64,000 nucleotides of DNA from Eopsaltria australis (Eukaryota; Chordata; Aves; Passeriformes; Petroicidae), in NCBI GenBank assembly GCA_034509425.1, contig JAVTVJ010000040.1, positions 3,031,501 to 3,095,500 of the forward strand, written 5' to 3'. The notes below the pieces were generated by a model. It had not been told where the DNA came from and made no database searches. It saw only the letters and a list, made by a program, of their open reading frames with translations. The stretch's first letter is position 1. Every line of letters begins with the position of its first letter. This document shows, piece by piece, positions 51,356 through 62,480 of the stretch. A program made the position numbers and the translations under genes.

Positions 51356-51410
51356 GAGAATTAAAGAATCATTTAGGTTGGTATATAAAATCCTCAGAGA
51401 TCTAGCCTTA
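51356..51410 (-). mobile_element. CR1 LINE 3' tail fragment
   Basis: AAAGAATCATTTAGGTTGG at about 51,363-51,381 matches the complement of the CR1 3' end (AGAATCATTTAGGTTGGAAAAGACC). It is followed by a decayed ATCCTCAGAGATCTAG run. Only the last ~55 bp remain, a common 5'-truncated form for CR1 in birds. Confidence 0.6.
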
Positions 51411-53764
51411 AAAAAAATCTTTATTACAAGATAAAAGCAATACACAATATATAAAGTTCTTCCACTGTTTTAAAATATTTCTAAAACTTTTGGGGGAAAA
51501 AAACCCATTTTTTGGGTGCTTTGCTCTTTAAGATCAAAGCTCATACAAAACCAATTATTTCCAACATTGCTGATTTTCACTTAGAAAATTATTTTCTTTT
51601 TTTACTTTCTGTAAATCACAACACCTATCTCTTGTCTTTTATATACTCCTGTAATTTTATTAAAAAGATTGGGAGGAAAAAACCCTTGAAAATATGTAAC
51701 AGAAATCTGAACTGAGAAATAATTTTAGCTATAGATTAAATGCCAATGAAGTATTTATAACCCTAAAAACACCTTTAGATATAACAATCTGTGATGCAAG
51801 TTTACAGCCTTTGATTCATCACTAGCTGCAGTTTCTAATTACCATACAGAAGTTTAGGAAAACCACTGAAACTGTGAAATAACAGGACTTCCCTTCCATA
51901 TGAAAGCATTTAATAAATTTATATTTTAAGGAATTCTAGTAAAAGTGTCAAGAAGTTAATTTTCCTTATTGTAACATGCCACCTATGAAATCTAACAATG
52001 TTACATTAGCAGGACCAGGTTCTTAAGTTAGAATTCTATCAGACACTCAGCTGCTATGAAGTGTCATAACTCAGCTGGAGCTGATGTCACACTAGGACTA
52101 ATTTCACACCAGCAAAGCATTTCTGACAATAAAAAAGATGCAAAACCAAGAGTGAAACATGTTCTCTTATATAAGATGGAAGTATATTGAAGAGATACAT
52201 TTTTGAAAATGGCTCACTCATACAGGTTTTCTATCCAGTTTAGAGATTCCTTGTAATATTTTCACTTTCTGCAAAGATAGCATCACCAATAGAAAATAAA
52301 ATCAAGCCAAGTTCTAAAACGTGCTTTACTTTTTTGGCATCAACTCCTGCCCTTTTCCAGCCCCATTTCCATCCAATGTTTTTCCTAGCTACAAACAAAA
52401 AAGAAAATAGACATCCGAGTGCTTGTAAAAACTAAAATTATTGCATACATTATTGATTTTCTATGTATCTCTATTGAGTCACTTGAAATGTTGTAATTAC
52501 ATAAATTTCCTGCTTTCGTAAAATGTTGGTGAAAGGTTTGGTTACTCTGGTCCTTTATAGCTCTGGAAGAACTGGCAAGTGGAAAGAGGAAAGTAACTTT
52601 CCAGTCAGTTCAAAGGAAGTGGAGTATGCTCATTTCCACTTGCAGAATCCGTTCTCTATCAGGCCCTACAGATATTTCTGTGTCACCTTCTGCAGTACAG
52701 CATCTGGGCACAACATTTTCCTCTTATTACTTTCTTTTTCAGTGAAGATATTATTAGCTTATAAAGATCAGGAAAAACTGGACATGGGGTGAGAAGTTTG
52801 AGAAAAAAATGTATGATGAGGCAGTTAATACCATTCTCCTCAGAGCATGCCTGTGTCCCTGTGTTTCAGGATTTATGATTTCCCTGTGGTTTCAAATCTC
52901 ACACACACTCACAAGTATCCCAAGTCTTTCTTCAAAACCATCAGTTTTGGGCAGATATCTAAGAAACTTAATTACTTTTCTACATTACTTAAAGCAAGTT
53001 TTATTAAAAATATTTATGATGAAATTCTAAAAATAGCATTATACTTCAATGGGAAAAAAGGATTAGCTTAAACATTTGAAAATTAGTGGAGTGACTCTCT
53101 AATCAAACAAATTTCCCATATCTAACAAGAATTAGTTTACTAACACTGCTTTCAGAAGTATTTATTAGAGGCTTGTAAGAAAGGGAAAAAACATTTATTT
53201 TGCCTCTTTACTGTCCAAGTATCATTGGAGTCATCCCACCACACAAGACATACAAACTCAGCATCTTCAATTATTTCATACGGATGATGCAGTTTAGTAA
53301 CTAAAGCTATTAAGACCCTTAGCAGACAAACTAAAATTATTCTGGGAAATAGATGTGGGGGCAATGTTTTAAAACTTCTTCATGTGACACAAATTGTTAA
53401 TGAGAGGGTGACTAACAACAGAAACCTTTAATTACAAATACACCACGATCAGGATGCTATTTGCAATACACTTGCATCTGGCAAGCTAGATAGGACTGGA
53501 GTTTTTCAGAATATAATGACGAGTGTGATTTTGAGAAGGGCAGCTACCTTCACTGGCTTGAAGAGGACACCAGAGCATATATAACTAATGAAGCATACAC
53601 CATCATGCAAAAGAAAAGCCTCCTTAGGCTTGAAAGGAGGAGGAAAGTAAGGAAACATTATCCCATCGTTCTTCCATGCTTCTGGAATGTGGGCAGATCA
53701 TAGTAAAAGTTTAAGCAGCAGGAAGATTAAAGGAAAACTGTTAAAGCCAAAAAGGACACTCACA
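51411..53764. other. Non-coding AT-rich stretch
   Basis: High AT content with short A-runs. No element or exon supported. Confidence 0.45.
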
Positions 53765-53833
53765 TCATCTGGCGTAAGTCAGTCGTGCCTCTGCAGACTT
53801 CAGTGGGGATTCACTGATTTACGCCAGTTGATG
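53765..53833. repeat. L3-like palindromic fossil
   Basis: The arm CATCTGGCGTAAGTCAGT at 53,765-53,782 is mirrored by CACTGATTTACGCCAGTTGATG at 53,812-53,833. The centre holds GACTTCAGTGGGGAT, a decayed GACTTCAATGGAG core. This is the TGGTGTAAATCAG type of ancient amniote repeat, with the CpG-containing variant GGCGTAA on both arms. Confidence 0.6.
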
Positions 53834-54089
53834 TTTTGGCCCGACGGCTTCACAAAAGATACTATCGATTAAATGTGTGCTCTATTCCGATTAAAAGCTT
53901 CTCTTGCCATCACAGCACATCTTGCCCCAGCTGGAAGCCACTCTGGCATTTTTCTTTCTGCTAGAAAGCACCCTATAGGCGAATTCCAAAATCATAATAA
54001 TAATAATTATAAAAAAGAACTCTGCATAAATTGTCAACTACTGTTTGTTATTATTTACCATTTTTTGGCACATACAGACATACTAGACA

Positions 54090-54262
54090 CTTTACAGAAA
54101 ATACTTTGAAGACAATTCCCTTCCCTGCAGAGCTTAAAAGACAAGGGCTAGTCCATTCTGCAAACACAGGACACTGCTTTACCAAAAATTATTCCAATTA
54201 CTTCAGTGGCATTCCTTACCACAGTAAAACTGTGCTTATTAGGCATGCTGGTAATTTCAGGT
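54090..54262. repeat. Possible second L3-like fossil
   Basis: CCCTTCCCTGCAGAGCTTAAAAGACAAGG (split over about 54,118-54,146), ATTACTTCAGTGGCATT (54,197-54,213) and GTGCTTATTAGGCATGCTGG (54,233-54,252) appear in the order seen in old L3-like repeats. Divergence is high, so this is tentative. Confidence 0.35.
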
Positions 54263-57200
54263 CTTAAGTGATGAACATGGCAAACAAGAGAGGATACAAA
54301 GATATTTTATAGAGAAATGTTTCAGATGCATTACATTTGTAAAGCTTTCTGAACCTGAACACTTTTTCAGTGCATTTATTGTGCCTAGTTTTCACGAAAA
54401 AACCCCAAACCAAAAAACCAAAAAAAAACCCCACACCAAAAAACCCAACCCTTTGAGGCTTGTAATTTTCAAGTACATGATACTTATCACGTGGTTTCTA
54501 CTGTGATACATTATTAATGAAGCAATCCTTAGCACTGAGTTTAATAAAAAAGTGGAATTGGGAATGGTGGCAACAACTCTGGAAGAGTAACACCCGTATG
54601 GTTTCAAGCATGGACACGCAGTCCTACACAGTGCAGTACAACTGCAGACCCTGACAAGACCTCTGCCCAGCCTTCAAAGTAAAAAGAGAAGTGGAACACG
54701 GGGCCAACTGTGGAGCTGAAAAAGCTATCAGGTTTGAGGAGGGCTGCAGGGAAGAAAAAGTAGTGAATTATAATGCTTAACAATGAAGATTGCTTTAAAC
54801 TTCACATTCTGAGTACCAGAAAGCCACTATCGTAATTTCAGAGCACCCAAAAAGATGAATGACCTACCGACTCAATTAAAAAGTGTTTCTAGGAATACTT
54901 GATGATGTGAAGGCATAGTGTCTTTCCAAATATTACTTGGAACCAACAAGTATTTAGTTTTAATGAATAGGGCAAATCCATACTGCCAAGGAGTGGCCAA
55001 AATTAACATATTTGTTATACAGTGAATTTATACATAAAACCCACTCCTTTCTTTGCCCCATTCTCTGGGCCACAGGTTTTTCATTGTAACATTTCATTAC
55101 ACCCTCAGCTTGGGTCATTCACTGTCAAAACACAACACTTTAATAACTTTTTGTGTGACTGTGATATGATTGGAGACACAAAATTTTAAAAAATCTGTTA
55201 GATTTCTTCATTTGCACAAGGCTTTTAGGAAAGTACTATTATTTATCTATTGTTACTTTTAAGACATAGGTAATATCGTGTTAGTTTTCACTAGTCTCAA
55301 AGGAATGAATTTTGCAAACAAAGCCACGAGAAACAAAATCTGTGATGACAATTCGCATTCATGTATTCATTTTCAAAATCACAATTTGACCACTAAGATG
55401 AGCATATCCAAATTTATCAGTTAAACACACAACACTATATTCCCATCACAGTTACAAGATTTAATATACATTATTATTAGGTGCTTTAGCAAACTTCTAA
55501 CAGCTGCTGAGAACATGAGCATTTCTACAGCTTTTGGCAAGATCTAGCAGGTTGGAAAATCAGGAAAATGAGAGATCCAGCAATGATATTTTTAGGATCA
55601 AGCCTTTAAAAAAAAAAAGTCATAAACTAAGCAATCATACATGCAATTTGCAGTTAAACTGTCAATTGTACTGCTCTGTCTCTTCTTCTGTAGTTACATA
55701 TTACGCTGTAATCTTTTAATTTGACAAGGGGAAAAGTTGATATGATTACCAGAGGTACTCAAAGAACTTTAAAATTCCCATTGTGAAACAGCTATTTATC
55801 AGTGTGCTTATGTCTGAAATTATATTTGCTGCTCTCTAAAGTTTACTTATTTCAAATTGAAATTGATGGAATGATCTTTTTCACTTCCATCCTAAATGCT
55901 TTACAAGAGTTACAAAGTGTTTTAATTTGTTATGTTTGCTATACTGGCTTTCCTAATTCATGTAAAATTGTTTCCTATTTCAAAGTGTTTGATAAAGATT
56001 CATTTGAAGGATGCAGTGTCCCACATACTTTTATTACTACAGAAAAACTTCAGAAAAATTACACTGCTAGCAATAGAATCCATGAGAACACTTCAGGTTT
56101 AGAAATACTTTCAGATATCCATTTGGCTCTTATTTGTTTGTAAGAAATCATATATTTAGAGGAGAGGGGTATATTTTGCAAATTCTTATATTCCATCTGG
56201 AGCTAGCATATTTATCAGTTGGTGCAAAAGAGAGTTCATCTGAACATGAGAGTTAGGCACTCCACTTACTTTGTCATCTGTGATTATCACTTGGAAGTCA
56301 CTGAGTTTATTAAAGACAACTACTGTGTGATAAGGACAGCAGAGACACTATTAACCATGTCATTTAAATTGCTTGAGCTGGCATTGTGCCCAAGTCCTTC
56401 ACATCCATATATCAACACACTTGTTGCTGGCAAGGACTCATTTTAGGCGGGAGATGAGGAACTACCTCCAAAGTGCACATGCTGCACAGACTTCTACAAT
56501 AATTCAATGAGAATAGGCAGTATTACTCAATCTTTGTATTTTCGATTCCTAGACAAGAGAACGACAAAACAATGACAAACAAGTGAAAGACTCTGCTCGT
56601 ACTAAGGAAAAAAAAAAGAGAAGGCATTTTTTCAATTTTCATTTAAAATTACTTGAATTTGCATTTTACAAGCATATTTTACTTGTAACTGCGATGCTGA
56701 CAAACTAACAAAGACACCGCATTCAATCACTTGCTCTGCCAAATTTTATGATCCCATATCTCTCCCACCCTTTCCTCCTCCACAGGATCCCTTGCTTTCA
56801 CTTCATTAAGCCTGTAGGAAGGAAAAAACCTCTCGTGGCTGGACATAGTTTATCTTCAAAATTAGTAAGAGTAACTTTATTTCACTTCTGGCAAGAACCA
56901 TGCCACAAATTAACAACACCACATTTGGAAAAGATGCAATTAAGAAAATACAAGGATAATTTTACCCCCAATTCATACCAAAATAAATACTAACATTTTT
57001 GTTGGAAACAACCTACATGCTAAGTTAGGCGTACTATTTCCACTGTAGAAGAGTCAGAACAGAAGCTTTTTCATTGCACTCTTCATCTGCTGTTTTCCTA
57101 AGCTATGTCCTGATTAAGAAAAGAAAGCCTATCCCGTTTTTGGAAGGGAGGAATTCATTAGCTTAACAAGCATCTCAGCATGTAAAAGCAGCTAATCTCT

Positions 57201-57374
57201 TTGCTAAAAAATCCTGTGCTTCCCAATATGCACACCGAGTCCAGCAACAACTCGACAGTCTCCTGTTTATCCCTTCCCAGCGCGGGTGTGCTGGCTCTGC
57301 GGGCCTGAGCAAACACCCAGGTACTCACAGAACACGTGGGCAGGATGTAAGTGCTGGGGAAGAGTCTCTCTTAC
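54263..57374. other. Presumed 5' part of intron 2; no gene seen
   Basis: Starts with an A/C low-complexity run at about 54,398-54,450, then AT-rich DNA to the candidate exon. No other exon, RNA gene or element could be supported. Confidence 0.45.
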
Positions 57375-57412
57375 CTTCCACAAACTGTCCTTCGCCGTCT
57401 TCAAGTGAAGAT
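57375..57412 (-). CDS. Candidate exon 2 of unidentified minus-strand gene
   Basis: On the minus strand a good acceptor (GTTTGTGTTTCCAG) precedes 38 nt, followed by a good donor (GGAAG|GTAAGAGAG). Joined to exon 1 at 58,804 it completes an Arg codon and reads RSSLEDGEGQFVE, ending one base into the next codon. This peptide is acidic and shows no domain I recognise. A second frame through the exon is also open (DLHLKTAKDSLWK) and the third has a stop, so the coding frame depends on which start is used. The exon could instead be untranslated if the true start lies further downstream. Support is from splice sites, frame and position near the CpG island; the gene family is unknown to me. Confidence 0.45.
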
Positions 57413-58803
57413 CTGGAAACACAAACCCAAACCCGTACAGTAAGAGCACAACCAGCAGCCAGCCACGCTCCTCTGCCGTCCTCCCCCCCACGCCCTCCAG
57501 ACCACTTTCCCACCACTTGTGCTGCGAACAGCAACTTTCCCGTGGCATTTATTTTTTACTGGTGAGCCATAAAATCGCCTGCTTGTCCAATTAATGCAAG
57601 CATCATTATTTTCATTTACCTTTCACCATCTTAAGTGAAGGAAAGAAGGAGGGGAGAACAGGAAAGCAAATGCATAAAAGAAGATTCAGAAACATGAGTT
57701 TCAACTCATTTATGAGCTCAGATAAAGGTTAATAGTTAAACTCCTTCCTCTCCCTCCCACCCTCACAATTATTGATGCCCTTCAAGAAATAAAATATTTT
57801 TTGTTCTCATTTACCAGAGGCTAGACAAACTGTCAACATCTCCACTTTATTTACGGGTTGAGCAAGAGCAGTTCCTCAAACATCAACATTTTTTACGTTA
57901 ATCCTGGAGAGAATCCACTTCTCTAAAACTACAAAATTTGCCAACTTCTGTAGTATTTATTTTTAACGAACGAGAGCAAGAGCCTTGAGCTATCCTCCGC
58001 TGAGGAGGGGAAGGGGGAAAGTGCAGCTCCACTCTCCCGACTTTAGATCTCTTACCCCCTCCTTCCTACACCACTCAGCCCCTGATCACTCTCCATACCA
58101 CCACCCCCTTCCACCCCAAAAATTTCCGCTCCCGAACCCCCACCTGCTCCACGTCCAGTGGGATTTCAAGGGAGGAAACAAAATTTGCAAAGTGGTTCCT
58201 TTTGGGCGACTTCTTCAACCCGTCGGGAGATTTAAACCTGAAAAACAAACACCTCTATTGAATGCAAACTAAGCTTTGGGGGTTGCCGAGTTAATTCCTC
58301 GGCAGACAGCTACTCTCAGTGTCTGGTTACACAAACATACCTACAGACAGGTTGGAGGGGAGTCCCTTAGAAACCAAGAAGAGGCGGGGGGAGGAAATAA
58401 AATCAAAACAGGCAGAAAGATTGGAGTGAAGGACTCCGGGGGGCAGTGGGGTAAGTAGGCTGGAGAGAGGGATGATTCGCAGCTGGAGACAGGTTTAATA
58501 CGCGGCAGCTACAGGGAGACTCAGAGCAAGGGCCAATGCGGGCAGCGTCTGAGACCCCAGAGGTCTCGACAGGGGATGGGGGGAAGGGAGGGGGTGTCCT
58601 TTTGAGTGGCCGTGATAACAAGTTTTTACAGACAGCCTAAATAAAACAAAGGAAGGCACAAATCCGGCCGGCAGCGGCGGCGCGGGCGAGGAGCGGGCTG
58701 CTCCGGGGGCGGGCGGCTCCGCGCCCTCCTCGGCGGCACCTCCTGCCCCGGCACCTCCTGCCCCGGCCGTGCCCCGCCAGCCCCTCGCCGCCGCCCCGCT
58801 TAC
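57413..58803 (-). other. Presumed intron 1 of minus-strand gene
   Basis: 1,391 nt, bounded by GTAAGC at the 5' end and TTTCCAG at the 3' end on the minus strand. It contains a balanced block near 57,555-57,640 (CCAATTAATGCAAGC, CATCATTATTTTCATTTACC) that may be conserved, and a pyrimidine/purine-rich 57,640-58,150. A plus-strand G4-type motif lies at 58,572-58,594 close to the promoter. Confidence 0.4.
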
Positions 58804-58832
58804 CTGCGGCTGCCCCCGGGCCCTCGCAGCAT
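58804..58832 (-). CDS. Candidate exon 1 coding part of unidentified minus-strand gene
   Basis: An ATG at 58,832 in the context GGCGCG-ATG-C (purine at -3) opens nine codons, MLRGPGGSR, then two bases before the donor CGCAG|GTAAGC. Reading through the donor hits a stop at once, so splicing is needed for any longer protein. The downstream candidate exon restores an open frame in the right phase. No signal peptide or domain is visible in so short a piece. The start of transcription within the island is not resolved, and an upstream exon or a different start cannot be excluded. Confidence 0.45.
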
Positions 58833-59065
58833 CGCGCCGGGCACAAAGGGGCGGCGGGGCAGGGCCGCGCCGGCAGCCCCGGCAGGCGCGGCGGTGAGAG
58901 AAGCGGTGAGAGCGGTGACAGCCGCGGCGAGCAGGGAAAAAAAAAAAAAAATAGTTACAAGGGAAAAAAAAGAGGTGGGAAGACGACCACCCTAAAAAGC
59001 CGCCGTGATCATGCCGGGGAGGGGAGGCGAGTCTCTCCTCCCGGGGGCAGCGCTGCGGGGCGCGC

Positions 59066-59168
59066 TCCTGCCCTGCCCTGCCCTGCCCTGCCTGAGGGGG
59101 ACGCGGCGGAGGGGAGACGAGGAGGGGGAGCCGCCCGCCCTTCCACGGCCCTGCCCTGCCCTGCCCGG
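59066..59168. repeat. Two short (CCCTG)n runs in the CpG island
   Basis: Runs at about 59,066-59,093 and 59,149-59,166 consist of CCCTG units. The minus strand of the first gives four GGG tracts separated by CA, a G-quadruplex-type motif. Confidence 0.75.
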
Positions 59169-59600
59169 CCTCCAGGGACGGGCGCGAGTGTGGCTGCGAA
59201 GGGAAATGTTGGTGGTGCGGGATGCGGAGAGGGGAGGCGGCGGCGGCGGGCGGGGAGGGGGCACCGCAGCCCTCGGGAACCATTCACGCACACCCCCGCC
59301 TCCCGCTGCTCGCCCCCCGTGCGGCCGGGCTGCTTCCTGGCTGTCACATGGCTCCTGCCGCCACCCCCAAAAGGGTTTCGGGAGTCGCTTCACTTTCACT
59401 TTGGCCCCGCCAAGAGGCTCCCGGGGACCGCGGCGCCGGACAGGAGCCCTCGCAGCGAGGGGCTCCCCCGCTGCCCCGCGCCCTCCCGGCTCCCGAGCGG
59501 GATGCGGGGCAGAGCTCAGCCCCTCCGCATCCCTTGTCAGGGTGTGGGGCCGCCTTTGGCCCCGTTGCAGCGGGGTGTTGGCAGGAGCGGCTCTGCTCCT

Positions 59601-62099
59601 GTCAGCCTTCCTTTCGCGTTTTAAGCAGGAAAAAGAGGAGAATTATGAAAATAAAGCCGGGTCCGTGGGAGCTCCGGGCTGGGGAACCGCATGCAGCGCT
59701 GCAGCGAAGGGGTGTGGCAGGGGGACTGGCAGGAGTGGGGCGTTTGAGATCCGCAGATGATTGCTCTGTTTTCTGGTGGGACTGATCCCATATGCATCCT
59801 GATCCCCCTCAACTGCTTGGTCTCTTATGTCAGTCTATCTAAAAGGGTTGGTGAAAATCCTACAGGAGAGCCAGAGCCATGCCTTGCACTGGGAGGGTCT
59901 CCTTGAGCAATCTCCTGGCATGGTGATGTGGAGGTGCCCCTGTGGGGCCTTTCCACACTTCCCACCAAAACACTGCACCCAGACCTATAGTTACAGACTG
60001 CTCAATACCCCACCAACAGCAAGTCCAATGTCCCACAATGAACACTAGGGATGGATCTGGTCCACCAGCATTATTTTTATGCTCAGAATAAACATTTTCA
60101 GGATGGGAGGCGTGCTCCATACAATTATGTCAGATGGTGTTGCACCCTGCTTCATTTTGGAAGAGCAACTAAAAAGGAAAAGGGAGTTACAACTTCTGTC
60201 TTGCTTCTTCTACTGTAGGCACCCTGCTGTTATGGGCATGGCCTTCTTGGTGTGATTTTCCATGGATATCCCTGGCCTTAATGTTGATGCCATTTAGGGG
60301 AGAGAGCCAGAAGAAGGCAGTAGTCTCTCCAGAGAAGCTCCCCATGTGCCTCCTGTGAAATGCCCATCACCTGCTGGACGCTTGTGGGCAGCTGGTCATT
60401 AGCCACCTAAAGGAACTTGTAACTCTCAGCACTTCCCGAGGGACCCAGCAGCACTTCCTGCATTAATTATGGCTACAAATGCCCTGTGCAGAGGCAGCCT
60501 TGTGCTGAGTGAGTCAACTGGCTTTGTGTCCTGGCTTTTATGTCAGCTCTTTTGCTCTGGCCTTCTCTCAACAGTCATCTAACATGGCACGACACATATT
60601 CATCATTTTTCATGAGCTGGGCTGTAACCACCTTCACCCAAGCCCTTGTCACAAGCACAGCAGCAGTCCCTTGGTTTTCTTGAAGCTTGGCTGGTGCTGG
60701 TGCCAACAACCAGGCTGCACATGCTGTGAAACTCTAGCACATGCTCATGCTTGGTTCCTCTGCACCTCAGCCTGCTCTCCCCAAATGTCTGACATGTTTT
60801 GCTCAGCATGAACAAGCAAAATATAAATACAGTGGGGTTTGGTTTGGGGTTTTTATTTTCAGTGCACAACTGGATAAAAGATTACCACACAGAATATGCA
60901 TTCCAGTGACAACAAAGTCCCAGCACCATACATTTTAGTATTCTGTTGTGAGGTTTCTGGTTCTGAACTACAACCGTCAGCTTTGAGATTTGCTGTTGAA
61001 TGGAACAAAGACAACCATGATGTTTGTGTTTGTGTTTCTTCTTTTTTTTTAGTGTTTATCATAAGGCAACAAGAAGCACTAATAAATCAGACTGTGAACA
61101 AATGCTCTCTCAAAACCCACCCAGTTCATGGCCTGTTAGTCTGAGTATTTACTAACTTGAAAATTAAATTGCCAATTGAGACTATTCCATATTCCATAAT
61201 TTTCATTATCTTTCCTCATTTTTCAATTACAAGACCGACTTTGACTCCTTGTATCCTTGTTTTTTCTGCTACCGACTGCCATGAAGTCAAAAACACTTGA
61301 GAACAAGCTACTGCTAACTGGCAAAATATGGCAGAATCTTTCCCCAGTTACATAGTTCCATCCTCTCACCCTGTCTCCAGTGACAGCATGCTCACTGCTC
61401 AGGAACAATGGCCTGAAGTTAAGGAAGAAAACATTTTACGATAAGTGAAATACAGGGAAACCACAGCCTACTTTACCAAATAAGAATAGTGAGCTATCAT
61501 CCCTGAAAAGTCAGGAGTAATCCAGATAAAAGAGGAGAGAGTGAAGAGATGATCAGGCAGTCATTCAGGCCTATCTTCTGATGTTGCCCAAAGATTAAAT
61601 CTGTCCTGACAAAGCAGAGCAAGGACCTGGAACAATGTTATCTTACCTCTCCTTCCCTTCCTCCCTTTCCACTACTACATTTTTATCAAGCTCTTTTACC
61701 TTTAGGTGCTTGGAAAACAAAAGGAAAAGAGCAGAAAATACAGAAAGTGAGAGGAAAGAACATTACCCTTTTTTTTTTTAATTTAAAAAGAGCCATGAAT
61801 TTATTTAGATGTTGTCACAGTTTCATCACAGGACATTTTAATTTAAATATGTGCAATTAAACGAACATAATTTGTACTGACAAAAGGCTAGAATTAAAGG
61901 AATATCAAGTTAAGGTTCTATCAAGTGCCCATGATACTTCAAGTAAATTGGGTGACTTTGTTTCTTGGCTTTTTTCAACATCAAAAAAAATGTTCTCAAC
62001 AAGTGAAGCACGTTTTTAAAATCGACTGACTAAAAGGCTTTCCATCCTCCAAATTACAAGGAGGAATGCTGCCCAGCAGAAAAAAAAAAAATCAATAAT
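59601..62099. other. Upstream flank of the promoter; no gene seen
   Basis: GC content falls quickly after 59,760. Open frames near 59,827-60,120 and 60,509-60,940 overlap on both strands with no recognisable product. A minus-strand donor-like AGAG|GTAAGA near 61,645 could mark a distal alternative first exon, but nothing else supports it. Confidence 0.45.
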
Positions 62100-62480
62100 C
62101 AATAGCAGAATAATCCGAGGCAACCAACCTGCATTTGCATGTCAAGGTACACAGAGAACGTCTGCCAGAGTGCTGAGGTGTGAAGGGAGGAATGAGCAAA
62201 CTCAAAGCTATCCCTTTATGTAGTTTTCACAATATGCTAATTTACCAGCGTTTGTGAGCAAAAAACAGGAGGAAAGGATAAATTAAAATGTATACCTTGC
62301 ACACATTTTTGTTTACAAACACTTGAAAACTCTGTTTTCGATTTAAGTAGTTCTGAGGTTATTTATGTTAATGGTATGCATGAATCTAAATGGCATCCTG
62401 TTCTGAGAAAAGAGCTGAAGGAAAATTGCTCTGGGGCAGTCTACACCCTTTTTTGTCATTCGGCCATAATGACAACTGAA
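62100..62480. promoter_or_regulatory. Candidate enhancer upstream of the CpG island (POU octamer)
   Basis: A perfect octamer ATTTGCAT sits at 62,133-62,140, followed by AATATGCTAATTTACC (about 62,232), a TTGTTTACAAACA forkhead-type palindrome (about 62,309-62,321) and GGCCATAATGAC (about 62,462). Texture is balanced and low in repeats compared with flanks. Position is about 3 kb upstream of the presumed minus-strand promoter. Conservation not tested. Confidence 0.33.

Larger units (their letters stand above)
58655..59600. promoter_or_regulatory. CpG island promoter
   Basis: About 0.95 kb of GC-rich DNA dense in CpG, in sharp contrast to the CpG-poor window. GC-box-like runs (GGGGGCGGGCGG at about 58,705-58,716, GGGGCGGCGGGG near 58,848) suit Sp/KLF factors. 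No TATA box stands out. The donor and ATG just inside its left half point to minus-strand transcription; a divergent plus-strand transcript is possible but unsupported by splice sites. Long open frames across the island on both strands result from few stop codons in GC-rich DNA. The minus strand holds a long T-run at 58,939-58,953 inside the likely 5' UTR or upstream area. Confidence 0.8.

Noticed and set aside
58276..58458. Plus-strand exon ending at the GTAAGT site near 58,451
   Set aside because: The donor is good but the upstream DNA is outside the island, unrecognisable and without an acceptor or promoter.
58495..59283. 262-codon minus-strand open frame in the CpG island
   Set aside because: GC-rich DNA has few stops; the frame is proline/arginine/alanine-rich low complexity, crosses a strong donor, and its frame meets a stop in the candidate exon 2.
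59005..59760. 251-codon plus-strand open frame in the CpG island
   Set aside because: Same composition effect, no recognisable domain and no good plus-strand donor at its end.
61630..61680. Distal alternative first exon with AGAG|GTAAGA donor
   Set aside because: No promoter-like composition or open frame supports it.
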